Shown here one piece after another: positions 5,965-14,471 of a stretch of 23,294 bases of DNA. The DNA is from Brevundimonas sp. UBA2388 (lineage in GTDB: Bacteria; Pseudomonadota; Alphaproteobacteria; Caulobacterales; Caulobacteraceae): the NCBI GenBank assembly GCA_002343425.1, contig DDSO01000062.1, positions 12,038 to 35,331 on the forward strand. The letters are read 5' to 3'. Position 1 is the first letter of the stretch. Every line of letters starts with the position of its first letter. Under the pieces are notes generated by a model. The model saw nothing but the letters and a program-made list of their open reading frames with translations, had not been told where the DNA came from and made no database searches. The translations under genes were made by a program, and so were the position numbers.

Positions 5965-7623
5965 ATGACGGCTACCAAAGAGACACGGGCAGAACCGGGC
6001 CTGAGAACCGTGGTGGCGGCCTCTGCCACCGGTACGGCCTTCGAATGGTACGACTTCTTCGTCTTCGGGGCCTTGGCCACTGTCATAGCGCGGCATTTCT
6101 TCGCCGAGGCGGGTGAAACCGTCGCCTACATCCTGGCGCTGCTGACCTTCGGGCTCGGCTTCGTGGTCAGGCCACTGGGGGCGCTGGTGTTCGGCTGGTT
6201 CGGCGACCGGACCGGGCGCAAGACCACCTTTCTGGTCACCATCACCCTGATGGGTGTCGCCACCGTCGCTATCGGCCTGCTGCCCGACTACAACCAGATC
6301 GGCATCGCCGCCCCCATCCTGCTGCTGGTCATGCGCATGCTGCAGGGCTTTGCCCTGGGCGGTGAGTACGGTGGGGCGGTCGTCTATGTCGCCGAACACG
6401 CCCCGGCCAAGAAGCGTGGCCTGATGACCGGCTGGATCCAGACCACCGCCGCACTGGGCCTGATCGGAGCCCTGTCGGTGATCCTGATCACCCGCGCCAT
6501 CGTCGGGACCGAGGCCTTTGACGAATGGGGCTGGCGCATTCCCTTCCTTCTGTCCGCCCTTCTGCTGGGTGTCTCGCTCTGGATCCGGCTCAAGCTGAAC
6601 GAAAGCCCGGCCTATCGCCGGATGGAGGCCGAGGGCGGTGAACGCCGCGCCCCGTTCAAGGAGGCCTTCGGCACCTGGCGCAACGGCCGGTTCGTCCTGA
6701 TCGCCCTGTTCGGGATCATGATCGCCCAGGGCGCCGTCTGGTACTGCGGCTATTTCTACGCCCGCTTCTTCATGGAACGGGTGCTGAGGGTCGACACCAA
6801 CACCATCGATCTGGTGATGCTGGCGGTGACCGCCGTCTCGGCCTTCCTCTATGTCTTCTTCGGCTGGATTTCGGACCGGATCGGGCGCAAGCCGGTCATG
6901 CTGTTCGGCATGATCCTGGCCCTGATCGCCATCTTCCCGGGCTTCCAGGCCCTGACCCGGGCGGCCAATCCCGCCCTCGCCGAAGCCCAGGCCTCATCGC
7001 CGATCGTCGTCATGGCCGATCCCGCCACCTGCGCCCTGCAGTTCGATCCGATCGGCAAGACCGCCTTCGCCAGCTCCTGCGATATCGCCAAGAACGTGCT
7101 GTCCAATGCGGGTATTTCGTACAGCAATGTCGAGGCCGAGCCCGGCTCGGTCGCCGTGGTCCGGATCGGCAGCATCGAGATCCCTTCGGTCGAGGGCGAG
7201 GGCATGGACCCGGCGGCGCTGAAGGCCGCGCGGGCCGGTGTCGAGACCCGACTCAAGGCCGCCCTTCTGGAGGCGGGCTACCCCGCCGTAGCCGATCCCG
7301 AGCGGATCAACCTGCCGATGGTGTTCGGCATATTGATGATCTTCATGGTCGCGGCCACGGCCCTGTATGGACCCCAGGCGGCCGCCCTGGTCGAGCTGTT
7401 CCCGACGCGGGTGCGCTACACGGCCATGAGCCTGCCCTATCATGTCGGCACGGGTTGGGTCGGCGGCATGCTTCCCGCGGCCAGTTTCGCCCTCGTGGCC
7501 TGGTCGGGGAACATCTATTTCGGCCTCTGGTACACCCTCGCCTTCACGGCGGTCGCCGTCGTGGTCGCCCTGATCTGGCTGCCGGAGACAAAGGGGCGCG
7601 ATATGGACGCGATCGGGTCCTGA
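5965..7623 (+). CDS. MFS transporter of the metabolite:H+ symporter (MHS) family with a large inserted segment
   Basis: A 552-residue transporter related to the proline/betaine, alpha-ketoglutarate and citrate proton symporters. Family marks seen: TGTAFEWYDFFVFG in the first helix, the loop 2-3 signature GWFGDRTGRK (residues 77-86), RMLQGFALGGEYGGA in helix 4, and a second cytoplasmic signature GWISDRIGRKP in the C-terminal half. MHS proteins are usually about 430-500 residues. Here roughly residues 334-447 form an extra, mainly hydrophilic stretch between helices, with two cysteines (CALQFDP and SSCDIAK). The ATG at 5965 follows GGGGAGG by about 5 bp. The next gene begins 3 bp after the stop. 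The substrate cannot be predicted. Confidence 0.88.
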   Translation: MTATKETRAEPGLRTVVAASATGTAFEWYDFFVFGALATVIARHFFAEAGETVAYILALLTFGLGFVVRPLGALVFGWFGDRTGRKTTFLVTITLMGVATVAIGLLPDYNQIGIAAPILLLVMRMLQGFALGGEYGGAVVYVAEHAPAKKRGLMTGWIQTTAALGLIGALSVILITRAIVGTEAFDEWGWRIPFLLSALLLGVSLWIRLKLNESPAYRRMEAEGGERRAPFKEAFGTWRNGRFVLIALFGIMIAQGAVWYCGYFYARFFMERVLRVDTNTIDLVMLAVTAVSAFLYVFFGWISDRIGRKPVMLFGMILALIAIFPGFQALTRAANPALAEAQASSPIVVMADPATCALQFDPIGKTAFASSCDIAKNVLSNAGISYSNVEAEPGSVAVVRIGSIEIPSVEGEGMDPAALKAARAGVETRLKAALLEAGYPAVADPERINLPMVFGILMIFMVAATALYGPQAAALVELFPTRVRYTAMSLPYHVGTGWVGGMLPAASFALVAWSGNIYFGLWYTLAFTAVAVVVALIWLPETKGRDMDAIGS

Positions 7624-7626
7624 GCG

Positions 7627-7845
7627 ATGGCGGCGAGGCGGAGTCGGCTCAAGCCGCTGGTTTGGCCGGTCTCGCTGCTGGTTCTCGGCGGCGTGGGCGG
7701 CGGGCTGGCGGATTACGCCGTCGGCCGATGGCAGGACTACGGGCTGTACAGCCTGACCCGGCCGGTGGCCGACCTGCTGATGATCGTCGGCGCGGTCTGG
7801 TTGGTGGTGGCGGTGATCGGTAAGGTGCGCGCTCAGCGAGGCTGA
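7627..7845 (+). CDS. Small two-helix membrane protein of unknown function
   Basis: A 72-residue protein with a basic start (MAARRSRLK) and two predicted membrane helices, about residues 11-29 (LVWPVSLLVLGGVGGGLAD) and 45-65 (RPVADLLMIVGAVWLVVAVIG), ending KVRAQRG. It begins 3 bp after the MHS transporter stop, so translation is likely coupled and it may be an accessory of that transporter. That link rests on position only. No family was recognised. It converges with the broken minus-strand gene, leaving just 2 bp between stops. Confidence 0.65.
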   Translation: MAARRSRLKPLVWPVSLLVLGGVGGGLADYAVGRWQDYGLYSLTRPVADLLMIVGAVWLVVAVIGKVRAQRG

Positions 7846-7847
7846 GG

Positions 7848-8254
7848 TCAGACCTTCCTGAGGCTCGCGATGAAGGTTTGGACCTCATCATTCATCCAGT
7901 GAGCGCCCACCGACCAGAATCGGGCGAGCGCCTCGTGATTCAGCTTCACCCAATCGATCACCAACGGTGCCCTGCGATTAAGGTCGCGAGCCGCCATGCT
8001 GCTGGCTAGCACGCGCGGCTCCGACGCTACTGCAACGGAAAAGCTCGACTGACCCGGCCCGGTCTTCAGGTAATATTTCACCCGAGGACCGTGGGACCCC
8101 ATGGCGGTCGAGATCATGATGACGCCCGGCACCCCGTCCTCTCTTCGCCCAAATTCGCCATGTCGAAGATGTCCTCATCGTCGAGCGCGCCAATTTCCTC
8201 GTCGAGCGTCGGCTCACGATCGGTCCAGACAGCGGGTTTTTCGGAGAAGCCCAT
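7848..8254 (-). pseudogene. Conserved hypothetical gene split by a probable one-base frameshift
   Basis: Two overlapping minus-strand frames make up this locus. The first (8254-8114, 46 residues) starts MGFSEKPAVWTDREPTLDEE and is acidic. The second (open from a GTG at 8132, or an ATG at 8117, to 7848) holds GSHGPRVKYYLKTG and RRAPLVIDWVKLNHEALARF. Adding one base to the run of four G at 8135-8132 joins them into one protein of about 135 residues reading DIFDMANLGEERTGVPGVIM. This resembles small hypothetical proteins I recall with a 'MANLxxxxTGLPM' motif ahead of 'VRVKV' and a C-terminal 'DLxxVxxWIxLN'. The break falls inside that motif, which favours a frameshift. The alternative is two real genes coupled through an ATGA overlap (8117-8114). 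Function unknown. Confidence 0.55.
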
Positions 8255-8285
8255 CAGATCAGTATCCGCGCAACGAATGGTTGTG

Positions 8286-8762
8286 TCAAACCGGCAAGGC
8301 TCCCCGCTTGACCACCGTGCGCATGGCCACGCTGGACGACACGCGGGTCACGCCGGGGATGCGGGTCAGTTCGCGTGAGTGCACCCTTTCCAGGTCGTCG
8401 ACATCCCGCACCACCAGCCGCAGCAGATAGTCAGAGCCGCCGGTCATCAGATAGCATTCGACCACCTCAGGCACGGTTGAGATGGCGGTCTCGAAGGCGG
8501 TCAGGGAGGCCTCGGCCTGGGAGGACAGGGTCACGGTCACGAAGACGCTGATCGGCAGGCCGACGGCGCGCTCGTTGATGATGGCGGTGTAGCGACTGAT
8601 CACCTCGGCCGCCTCGAGCGCCCGCAACCGGCGCAGGCAGGCACTCTCCGACAGGTTCACCGCCTTGGCCAGATCGGCATTGGTCATCCGGCCGTCGCCT
8701 TGAAGCGCGCGGATCATCTTGCGGTCGGTGTCGTCGAGGGCGACGGCGGAAACAGTCTTCAC
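8286..8762 (-). CDS. Lrp/AsnC family transcriptional regulator, likely regulator of ald
   Basis: A 158-residue feast/famine regulator. Residues about 9-70 form the helix-turn-helix domain (DDTDRKMIRALQGDGRMTNA, then LSESACLRRLRALE as recognition helix). The rest is the RAM ligand-binding domain with ECYLMTGGSDYLLRLVVRDV. The start is GTG at 8762, with GAGG 6 bp upstream. The gene is divergent from alanine dehydrogenase, a common arrangement (AldR/Lrp-type) in which the regulator senses alanine or another amino acid and controls ald. A perfect dyad just upstream of its start suggests autoregulation. The amino acid sensed is an inference from context. Confidence 0.92.
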   Translation of the reverse strand: MKTVSAVALDDTDRKMIRALQGDGRMTNADLAKAVNLSESACLRRLRALEAAEVISRYTAIINERAVGLPISVFVTVTLSSQAEASLTAFETAISTVPEVVECYLMTGGSDYLLRLVVRDVDDLERVHSRELTRIPGVTRVSSSVAMRTVVKRGALPV

Positions 8763-8774
8763 AGAGAGCCTCGT

Positions 8775-8789
8775 TCGCAGATTCTGCGA
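8775..8789. promoter_or_regulatory. Perfect dyad, candidate Lrp operator between lrp and ald
   Basis: TCGCAGA-T-TCTGCGA is a perfect 7-1-7 inverted repeat, 12 bp from the regulator's GTG and 120 bp before ald. Size and symmetry suit an Lrp-family dimer. I saw no second copy nearer ald. Confidence 0.45.
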
Positions 8790-8908
8790 CTTTACCCCGA
8801 TCAGACGATGAAAAGAACAGGAACCTGCGGTGAGACCGCCGCTAGATTGCGGCCCGAAACGGAGCCGCCGCAGATCGGCCCGTCCCCTGTCTGGAAGAGG
8901 AAACGGTC

Positions 8909-10027
8909 ATGCGCGTCGGCGTCCCCAAGGAAATCAAGAAGAACGAACACCGCATCGGCCTGACGCCGACGGCGGTGCGCGAATACGTCGCCCACGGCCA
9001 CACCGTCTCGATCGAGACCGGCGCGGGTCTCGGCGCGGGCTTCACGGACGCAGACTACAAGAAGGCCGGCGCGAAGATCGTCGCCGATGCGAAGACCATC
9101 TTCGCCGAGAACGACATGATCGTGAAGGTGAAGGAGCCGCAGAAGGTCGAGTGGGAGATGCTCCGCGAGGACCAGATCCTGTTCACCTACCTGCACCTCG
9201 CGCCCGATCCCGAGCAGACCAGGGGCCTGATCGCCTCGAAGTGCGCGGCCATCGCCTATGAGACCGTCACCGACGACCGAAAGGGCCTGCCCCTTCTGGC
9301 CCCGATGTCGGAAGTCGCCGGCCGGATCGCCGTCTTCTCCGCCGCCGAGACCCTGCTCAAGCACAACGGCGGCATGGGCCTGCTGTTCTGCGGCGTTCCG
9401 GGCGTGGCCCCGGCGCGCGTGCTGGTTCTGGGCGGCGGCGTCGTCGGCCTCAACTCGGCCCGTATGGCCATGGGCCTGGGCGCCGAGGTCGTGGTGCTGG
9501 AACGCTCCATCCCGCGCATGGCCTATATCGACGAGGTCACCAACGGCCGAGTCATCACCCGCTATTCCTCGATCGGCGCGATCGAGGAGGAACTGGTCAA
9601 GGCCGACGTCATCATCGGCGCCGTGCTGGTCCCGGGCGCCGAGGCGCCCAAGCTGATCAAGCGCGAACACCTCAAGCAGATGAAGCCCGGCTCGGTGCTG
9701 GTCGACGTCGCCATCGACCAGGGCGGGTGTTTCGAGACCAGCCACGCCACGACCCACGAAGACCCGACCTATGTCATCGACGGCGTGGTCCACTACTGCG
9801 TCGCCAACATGCCCGGCGCCGCCCCGCGCACCTCGTCGGAAGCCCTCAACAACGCCACCCTGCCGTTCGGCCTGGCGCTGGCGGACCACGGTCTGGAAGC
9901 CCTGAAGAAGAACCCGCACCTCGCCCGCGGCCTGAATGTGCTGAAGGGCGAACTGACCTATCCGGCCGTCGCCGAGGCGCTGGACATGCCGTGGAGCGAT
10001 CCGTTCGGGGTGTGGGCCAAGGGGTAG
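8909..10027 (+). CDS. ald: Alanine dehydrogenase
   Basis: A 372-residue enzyme that interconverts L-alanine and pyruvate plus ammonia using NAD, in the cytoplasm. The start MRVGVPKEIKKNEHRIGLTP is the family hallmark. Pyruvate-binding K75 (VKVKEPQ) and catalytic H96 (TYLHLAPDP) are present. The NAD loop VLVLGGGVVGLNSARMA covers 171-187, and D270 (VDVAIDQGG) completes the active site. Length is normal. GGAAGAGG lies 8 bp before the ATG. It is divergent from an Lrp-type regulator, which probably induces it when alanine is available so that alanine can serve as a carbon and nitrogen source. Confidence 0.97.
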   Translation: MRVGVPKEIKKNEHRIGLTPTAVREYVAHGHTVSIETGAGLGAGFTDADYKKAGAKIVADAKTIFAENDMIVKVKEPQKVEWEMLREDQILFTYLHLAPDPEQTRGLIASKCAAIAYETVTDDRKGLPLLAPMSEVAGRIAVFSAAETLLKHNGGMGLLFCGVPGVAPARVLVLGGGVVGLNSARMAMGLGAEVVVLERSIPRMAYIDEVTNGRVITRYSSIGAIEEELVKADVIIGAVLVPGAEAPKLIKREHLKQMKPGSVLVDVAIDQGGCFETSHATTHEDPTYVIDGVVHYCVANMPGAAPRTSSEALNNATLPFGLALADHGLEALKKNPHLARGLNVLKGELTYPAVAEALDMPWSDPFGVWAKG

Positions 10028-10076
10028 TCCGCCGCCTGCCGGAACGGGCGCGGGCCGGGCTGATGGATATCGGCCT

Positions 10077-11180
10077 CTAGCTCGTCAGGGGGGCGGCGAA
10101 AACCGCGATCAGCTCGGGATAAAAGGCCGCCAGAGTGGGATAGGTGGCCCGATCGGCTTCGTAACGGCGCAACGCGGCGTAGACGGCGGGGGCGTACGCG
10201 AAGCCGCCCTCGACTTCCTTCCGGATCGCCGCCTCGCCTTCCGCCTCCCCCCAGCGACGCGCGATCAGCCGGGCGGTCAGGCCACGGATCACATGCTCGC
10301 TGACCGCGACGTGCCACTCCGAATACCCGTTTCGCTGCATGGCGCGCGCGATCGGAGCCAGATTCGCTGCGCTGGCGTCAATGTCGGCCCGGGATGCGGC
10401 GGTCAGTGGATTCACAACCAGATGCGCGAACTCGTGCGCGGCCAGCTCGGAGAGCCTCCGCTCGTCTCCGAAATCCGGCTGGCCCTGGGTTGCTGCTGCT
10501 GGACCAATAAAGGCAAAGGCCTCCGCCCGTCCTCCCGGCAGGTCATAAAGCGCCGCGAACCCACCGTCGTGAAGCAGGGGCCCGAGCACCACGGCCGCAT
10601 GGTCGATCCGCTGGCCGGTGTAGGACTGCAGGTCCAGGCCAAGCGTGGTCACGCCCGGTCGCGCTCGTTCCGCGAGGGTGCGATATTCGCCCTCATGCGC
10701 GCGATAGAAGCTCTCGAAGTCGCTGACCTGGGCGAAATCCCGCATCGCGGCGATCAGTTCAAGCAAACGGGCCTCGCCGCCTGCCGCGGCCGCGATCGCG
10801 GGGGTGATCGGCATCCTCTGGTCCAGCGCGGGCGGCGGAGAAAAGCGCAAGACTGCGTCCGGCACGTCACTGAACCGAAAATCCCCCGCGCTCATCTCCC
10901 TGAACAAGGTCACGGCGCGATGATTGGCGTGAGGGGCGAAATATGACGCCACTTCGCGCTTGTAGGTGGTGTCGTGCTGTGTGGTCAGGAAATAGCCGCT
11001 GAGCAGCTGGATGACGCTCAGCAACTCTATACGCCGATCCACACTGACCTCGATGGTGCCGCTGCGTGAGCCGGCGACCACGTCCGGCTGCAGGCGGGCC
11101 CGTGTCCCAGCGTCCCCGGCGCAGCCAGCCAGAGCCAGACTCAAAGCCGCCAGCAGTCCGCCAGCCACACGCCTTCGCAT
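10077..11180 (-). CDS. DUF4932-like lipoprotein with HEFAH zinc-protease motif
   Basis: A 367-residue exported lipoprotein. The signal peptide MRRRVAGGLLAALSLALAGC ends in lipobox LAGC with Cys20 as the lipidation site. The body matches my memory of the DUF4932 group: an N-terminal segment on a 'RIELLSVIQLLSGY' theme, then AAHEFAHLVVNP holding the HExxH zinc motif (H249, E250, H253), and a downstream glutamate (E295 in VSEHVIRG) suitably placed as third ligand, as in gluzincins. I infer a periplasm- or membrane-anchored metallopeptidase; the substrate is unknown. The ATG at 11180 follows GGGGAAG by about 7 bp. It converges on ald with a 49-bp gap that shows no good terminator. Confidence 0.72.
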   Translation of the reverse strand: MRRRVAGGLLAALSLALAGCAGDAGTRARLQPDVVAGSRSGTIEVSVDRRIELLSVIQLLSGYFLTTQHDTTYKREVASYFAPHANHRAVTLFREMSAGDFRFSDVPDAVLRFSPPPALDQRMPITPAIAAAAGGEARLLELIAAMRDFAQVSDFESFYRAHEGEYRTLAERARPGVTTLGLDLQSYTGQRIDHAAVVLGPLLHDGGFAALYDLPGGRAEAFAFIGPAAATQGQPDFGDERRLSELAAHEFAHLVVNPLTAASRADIDASAANLAPIARAMQRNGYSEWHVAVSEHVIRGLTARLIARRWGEAEGEAAIRKEVEGGFAYAPAVYAALRRYEADRATYPTLAAFYPELIAVFAAPLTS

Positions 11181-12550
<1,370 letters not shown>

Positions 12551-12552
12551 CT

Positions 12553-12720
12553 TTTCGTCATCCTCCGGCCAGCGGCGAAGCCGCGCAGACCGGGGGACCC
12601 AGCGGCGCGCGAGAGCGCGACACTGTCGAGAGCGCCATCGCTGGACACAGCGGTGTTTCGCCGCGGTCGCGGCGCCGCTGGGTCCCCCGGTCTCGCTTCG
12701 CTCGCCGGAGGATGACGAAA
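12553..12720. repeat. Nested inverted-repeat element (BIME/REP-like) between obgE and nadD
   Basis: Outer arms TTTCGTCATCCTCCGG (12553-12568) and CCGGAGGATGACGAAA (12705-12720) are perfect complements over 16 bp. Inner arms ACCGGGGGACCCAGCGGCGC (12589-12608) and GCGCCGCTGGGTCCCCCGGT (12672-12691) are perfect over 20 bp. The 168-bp unit starts 2 bp after the obgE stop. It resembles the dispersed palindromic intergenic elements common in alphaproteobacteria and would fold into a very stable RNA hairpin. Confidence 0.85.
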
Positions 12721-12773
12721 GCATAAGGGTGCGCATACAGGCGACATCGATAAAGCGCCGTGTTAGCTCCCTT

Positions 12774-13478
12774 GTGAGCATAAGCCCCCGCGAGCCCGAC
12801 TTGTCCTTCTTTCACGCCGGACCCGCGCCCAAAGCCAACGGCCCTCGGCCCGGCGCCCTGCGCGACGGGCTGGACCTGTCGCCGGGGATGGCGGTCGGCC
12901 TGTTCGGGGGCTCGTTCAATCCCGCCCATGACGGACACGCCCATGTCGCCGAAACGGCGATGCGGCGGCTCGGGCTGGACCGGGTGATCTGGCTGGTGTC
13001 GCCGCAGAACCCGCTGAAGGACGCCCGCGACAGTGCGCCGCTGGCCGAACGGATGGCCTCGGCGCGCGCGGCGGCGAGGCTGGCGTCGGCGGGCCCCTCC
13101 ATGGTCGTCTCGGACTTCGAGACCCGCGCCGGCACCCAATGGACCGTCGATACCCTGCGCGCCCTGACCGCGCGGCACCCCGGGGTGCGCTTCGTCTGGC
13201 TGATGGGCTCGGACAATCTGGCCAGTTTTCACAGATGGCGCGGCTGGACCGACATCATGCGGATGATGCCGATGGCGGTGATCGCCCGCCCCGGCAGCCA
13301 GCTGGACAGCCGCACCGCCCCCGCCGCCGCGCGCTTCGCCGCCGCGCGGGTGCCGTCCGGCCGTGCACGGCTGCTGCCGGACCTCGAGGCGCCCGCCTGG
13401 ACCTATCTGACGGCCCCGCTTAACCCCCGCTCCTCAACCGCGCTGCGGGCCGCGCGTGACGCCGCCGCGCGTTTGTGA
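12774..13478 (+). CDS. nadD: Nicotinate-nucleotide adenylyltransferase
   Basis: NadD joins ATP and nicotinate mononucleotide to form deamido-NAD in NAD biosynthesis. The nucleotidyltransferase core shows GLFGGSFNPAHDGH (the HxGH motif), WLVSPQNPLK, WLMGSDNLASFHRW and the closing SSTALR motif (RSSTALRAAR). From the ATG at 12888 the protein would be 196 residues. The in-frame codons upstream are clearly coding-like (almost all G/C-ending, reading PREPDLSFFHAGPAPK), so I extend to the GTG at 12774 (234 residues). Neither start has a good ribosome site; TTG at 12801 is a third option. The gene heads a conserved cluster with rsfS and rlmH. Confidence 0.88.
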   Translation: MSISPREPDLSFFHAGPAPKANGPRPGALRDGLDLSPGMAVGLFGGSFNPAHDGHAHVAETAMRRLGLDRVIWLVSPQNPLKDARDSAPLAERMASARAAARLASAGPSMVVSDFETRAGTQWTVDTLRALTARHPGVRFVWLMGSDNLASFHRWRGWTDIMRMMPMAVIARPGSQLDSRTAPAAARFAAARVPSGRARLLPDLEAPAWTYLTAPLNPRSSTALRAARDAAARL

Positions 13479-13575
13479 TAGGCTTCTGCTTTAGTAATCT
13501 CCCCGGAGCCCTCCGCTGACCCCCTCGCCCGCGCACGACGCGCAAGACACCGCCGCTTCCAACGCGGCGCACGAG

Positions 13576-13980
13576 ATGGACGAATTCGACTCCATCCGCT
13601 CCGAAGACGGTCCGCAGGCTCCCCTTCCCGTCGGCTCCACCGCTCTGGAAACGGCCATATTGTCGCGTCTCGACGACGACAAGGCCCAGGACATCGTCCT
13701 CATCGACCTGAAGGGCAAAAGCCCGATGGCCGACACCATGATCATCGCCTCCGGACGGTCGCACCGTCACGTCGGCGCCCTGGCCGACCACCTTCAGCGC
13801 GCGCTGAAGGAACAGGGTCTGGGCAAGGTCAAGGTTTCGGGCCTGCCGCACTGCGACTGGGTGCTGCTGGATGCGGGGGACGTCATCGTCCACCTGTTCC
13901 GTCCGGAAGTCCGCGCCTTCTACAACATCGAAAAGATCTGGTCGGTCGAGAGCGGCCACCGCGTCGACGCGCGCGCCTGA
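13576..13980 (+). CDS. rsfS: Ribosomal silencing factor RsfS (Iojap family)
   Basis: RsfS binds L14 of the 50S subunit and blocks joining of subunits when nutrients are short. The 134-residue product contains the DUF143 core: ILSRLDDDKAQDIVLIDLKG, MADTMIIASGRSHRHVGALA and the signature DWVLLDAGDVIVHLFRPEVR ahead of AFYNIEKIW. The ATG at 13576 is the first ATG, but no Shine-Dalgarno precedes it. Twenty codons upstream, in frame, a CTG at 13516 (LTPSPAHDAQ) sits 7 bp after CGGAG, so the true start may be that unusual codon. The gene lies 97 bp after nadD and 26 bp before rlmH, the standard order. Confidence 0.93.
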   Translation: MDEFDSIRSEDGPQAPLPVGSTALETAILSRLDDDKAQDIVLIDLKGKSPMADTMIIASGRSHRHVGALADHLQRALKEQGLGKVKVSGLPHCDWVLLDAGDVIVHLFRPEVRAFYNIEKIWSVESGHRVDARA

Positions 13981-14006
13981 TCTCCTGATCCCAAGGCCCT
14001 GAACCC

Positions 14007-14471
14007 ATGAAGCTGGCCGTCATCGCCATCGGCAAGCCGGGGCGGGGACCCGAGGCCGTGCTGGCGGCTGACTACGCCGAGCGCGCCACCCTGGCCGGAC
14101 GAGCGCTGGGCCTCGGCCCGCTGGAACTGATCGACCTGGAGCCGCGCAAGCCGGGCAAGGCGCCGGAGGCCGAGCTGATCCTCAAGGCCGCCGAGGGCGC
14201 GCACCTGATCGCCTGCGATGAACGCGGCAAGACCTTCTCCAGCCGCGCCTTCGCCGACCATATCGCCGGGCTGCGCGACCGCGGCGAGCGGCGGCTGGTC
14301 TTCGCCATCGGCGGGGCCGACGGGCTGGACGAAAGCGTGCGTGCGGCGGCGGGATCGACCCTCGCCTTCGGTCCCCAGACCTGGCCGCATGCGCTGGCGC
14401 GAGCCATGCTGGCGGAGCAGCTGTATCGCGCCGTGACCATTCTGGCCGGATCGCCCTATCATCGGGATTGA
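14007..14471 (+). CDS. rlmH: 23S rRNA pseudouridine-1915 N3-methyltransferase RlmH
   Basis: A 154-residue SPOUT-class methyltransferase that methylates pseudouridine 1915 in helix 69 of 23S rRNA using S-adenosylmethionine. The trefoil-knot SAM site is visible as LVFAIGGADGLDE (residues 97-109). The C-terminal catalytic tail RAVTILAGSPYHRD is intact, and the length matches the family (about 155). The start at 14007 (MKLAVIAIGK) is the conserved one. Its stop TGA shares one base with the next ATG (TGATG at 14469-14473), so the EnvC-like gene is translationally coupled. Confidence 0.96.
   Translation: MKLAVIAIGKPGRGPEAVLAADYAERATLAGRALGLGPLELIDLEPRKPGKAPEAELILKAAEGAHLIACDERGKTFSSRAFADHIAGLRDRGERRLVFAIGGADGLDESVRAAAGSTLAFGPQTWPHALARAMLAEQLYRAVTILAGSPYHRD

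Noticed and set aside
4668..6086. Long minus-strand frame opposite phyK
   Set aside because: It runs opposite the conserved HisKA_2 and ATPase motifs of phyK and the entericidin-like gene; Arg/Gly-rich low complexity, with no recognisable domain.
8114..8254. Toxin-antitoxin pair suggested by a small acidic ORF overlapping a basic ORF by ATGA
   Set aside because: Inserting one G joins the frames through what looks like a conserved motif, which is a simpler explanation; the first ORF also lacks a good ribosome site.
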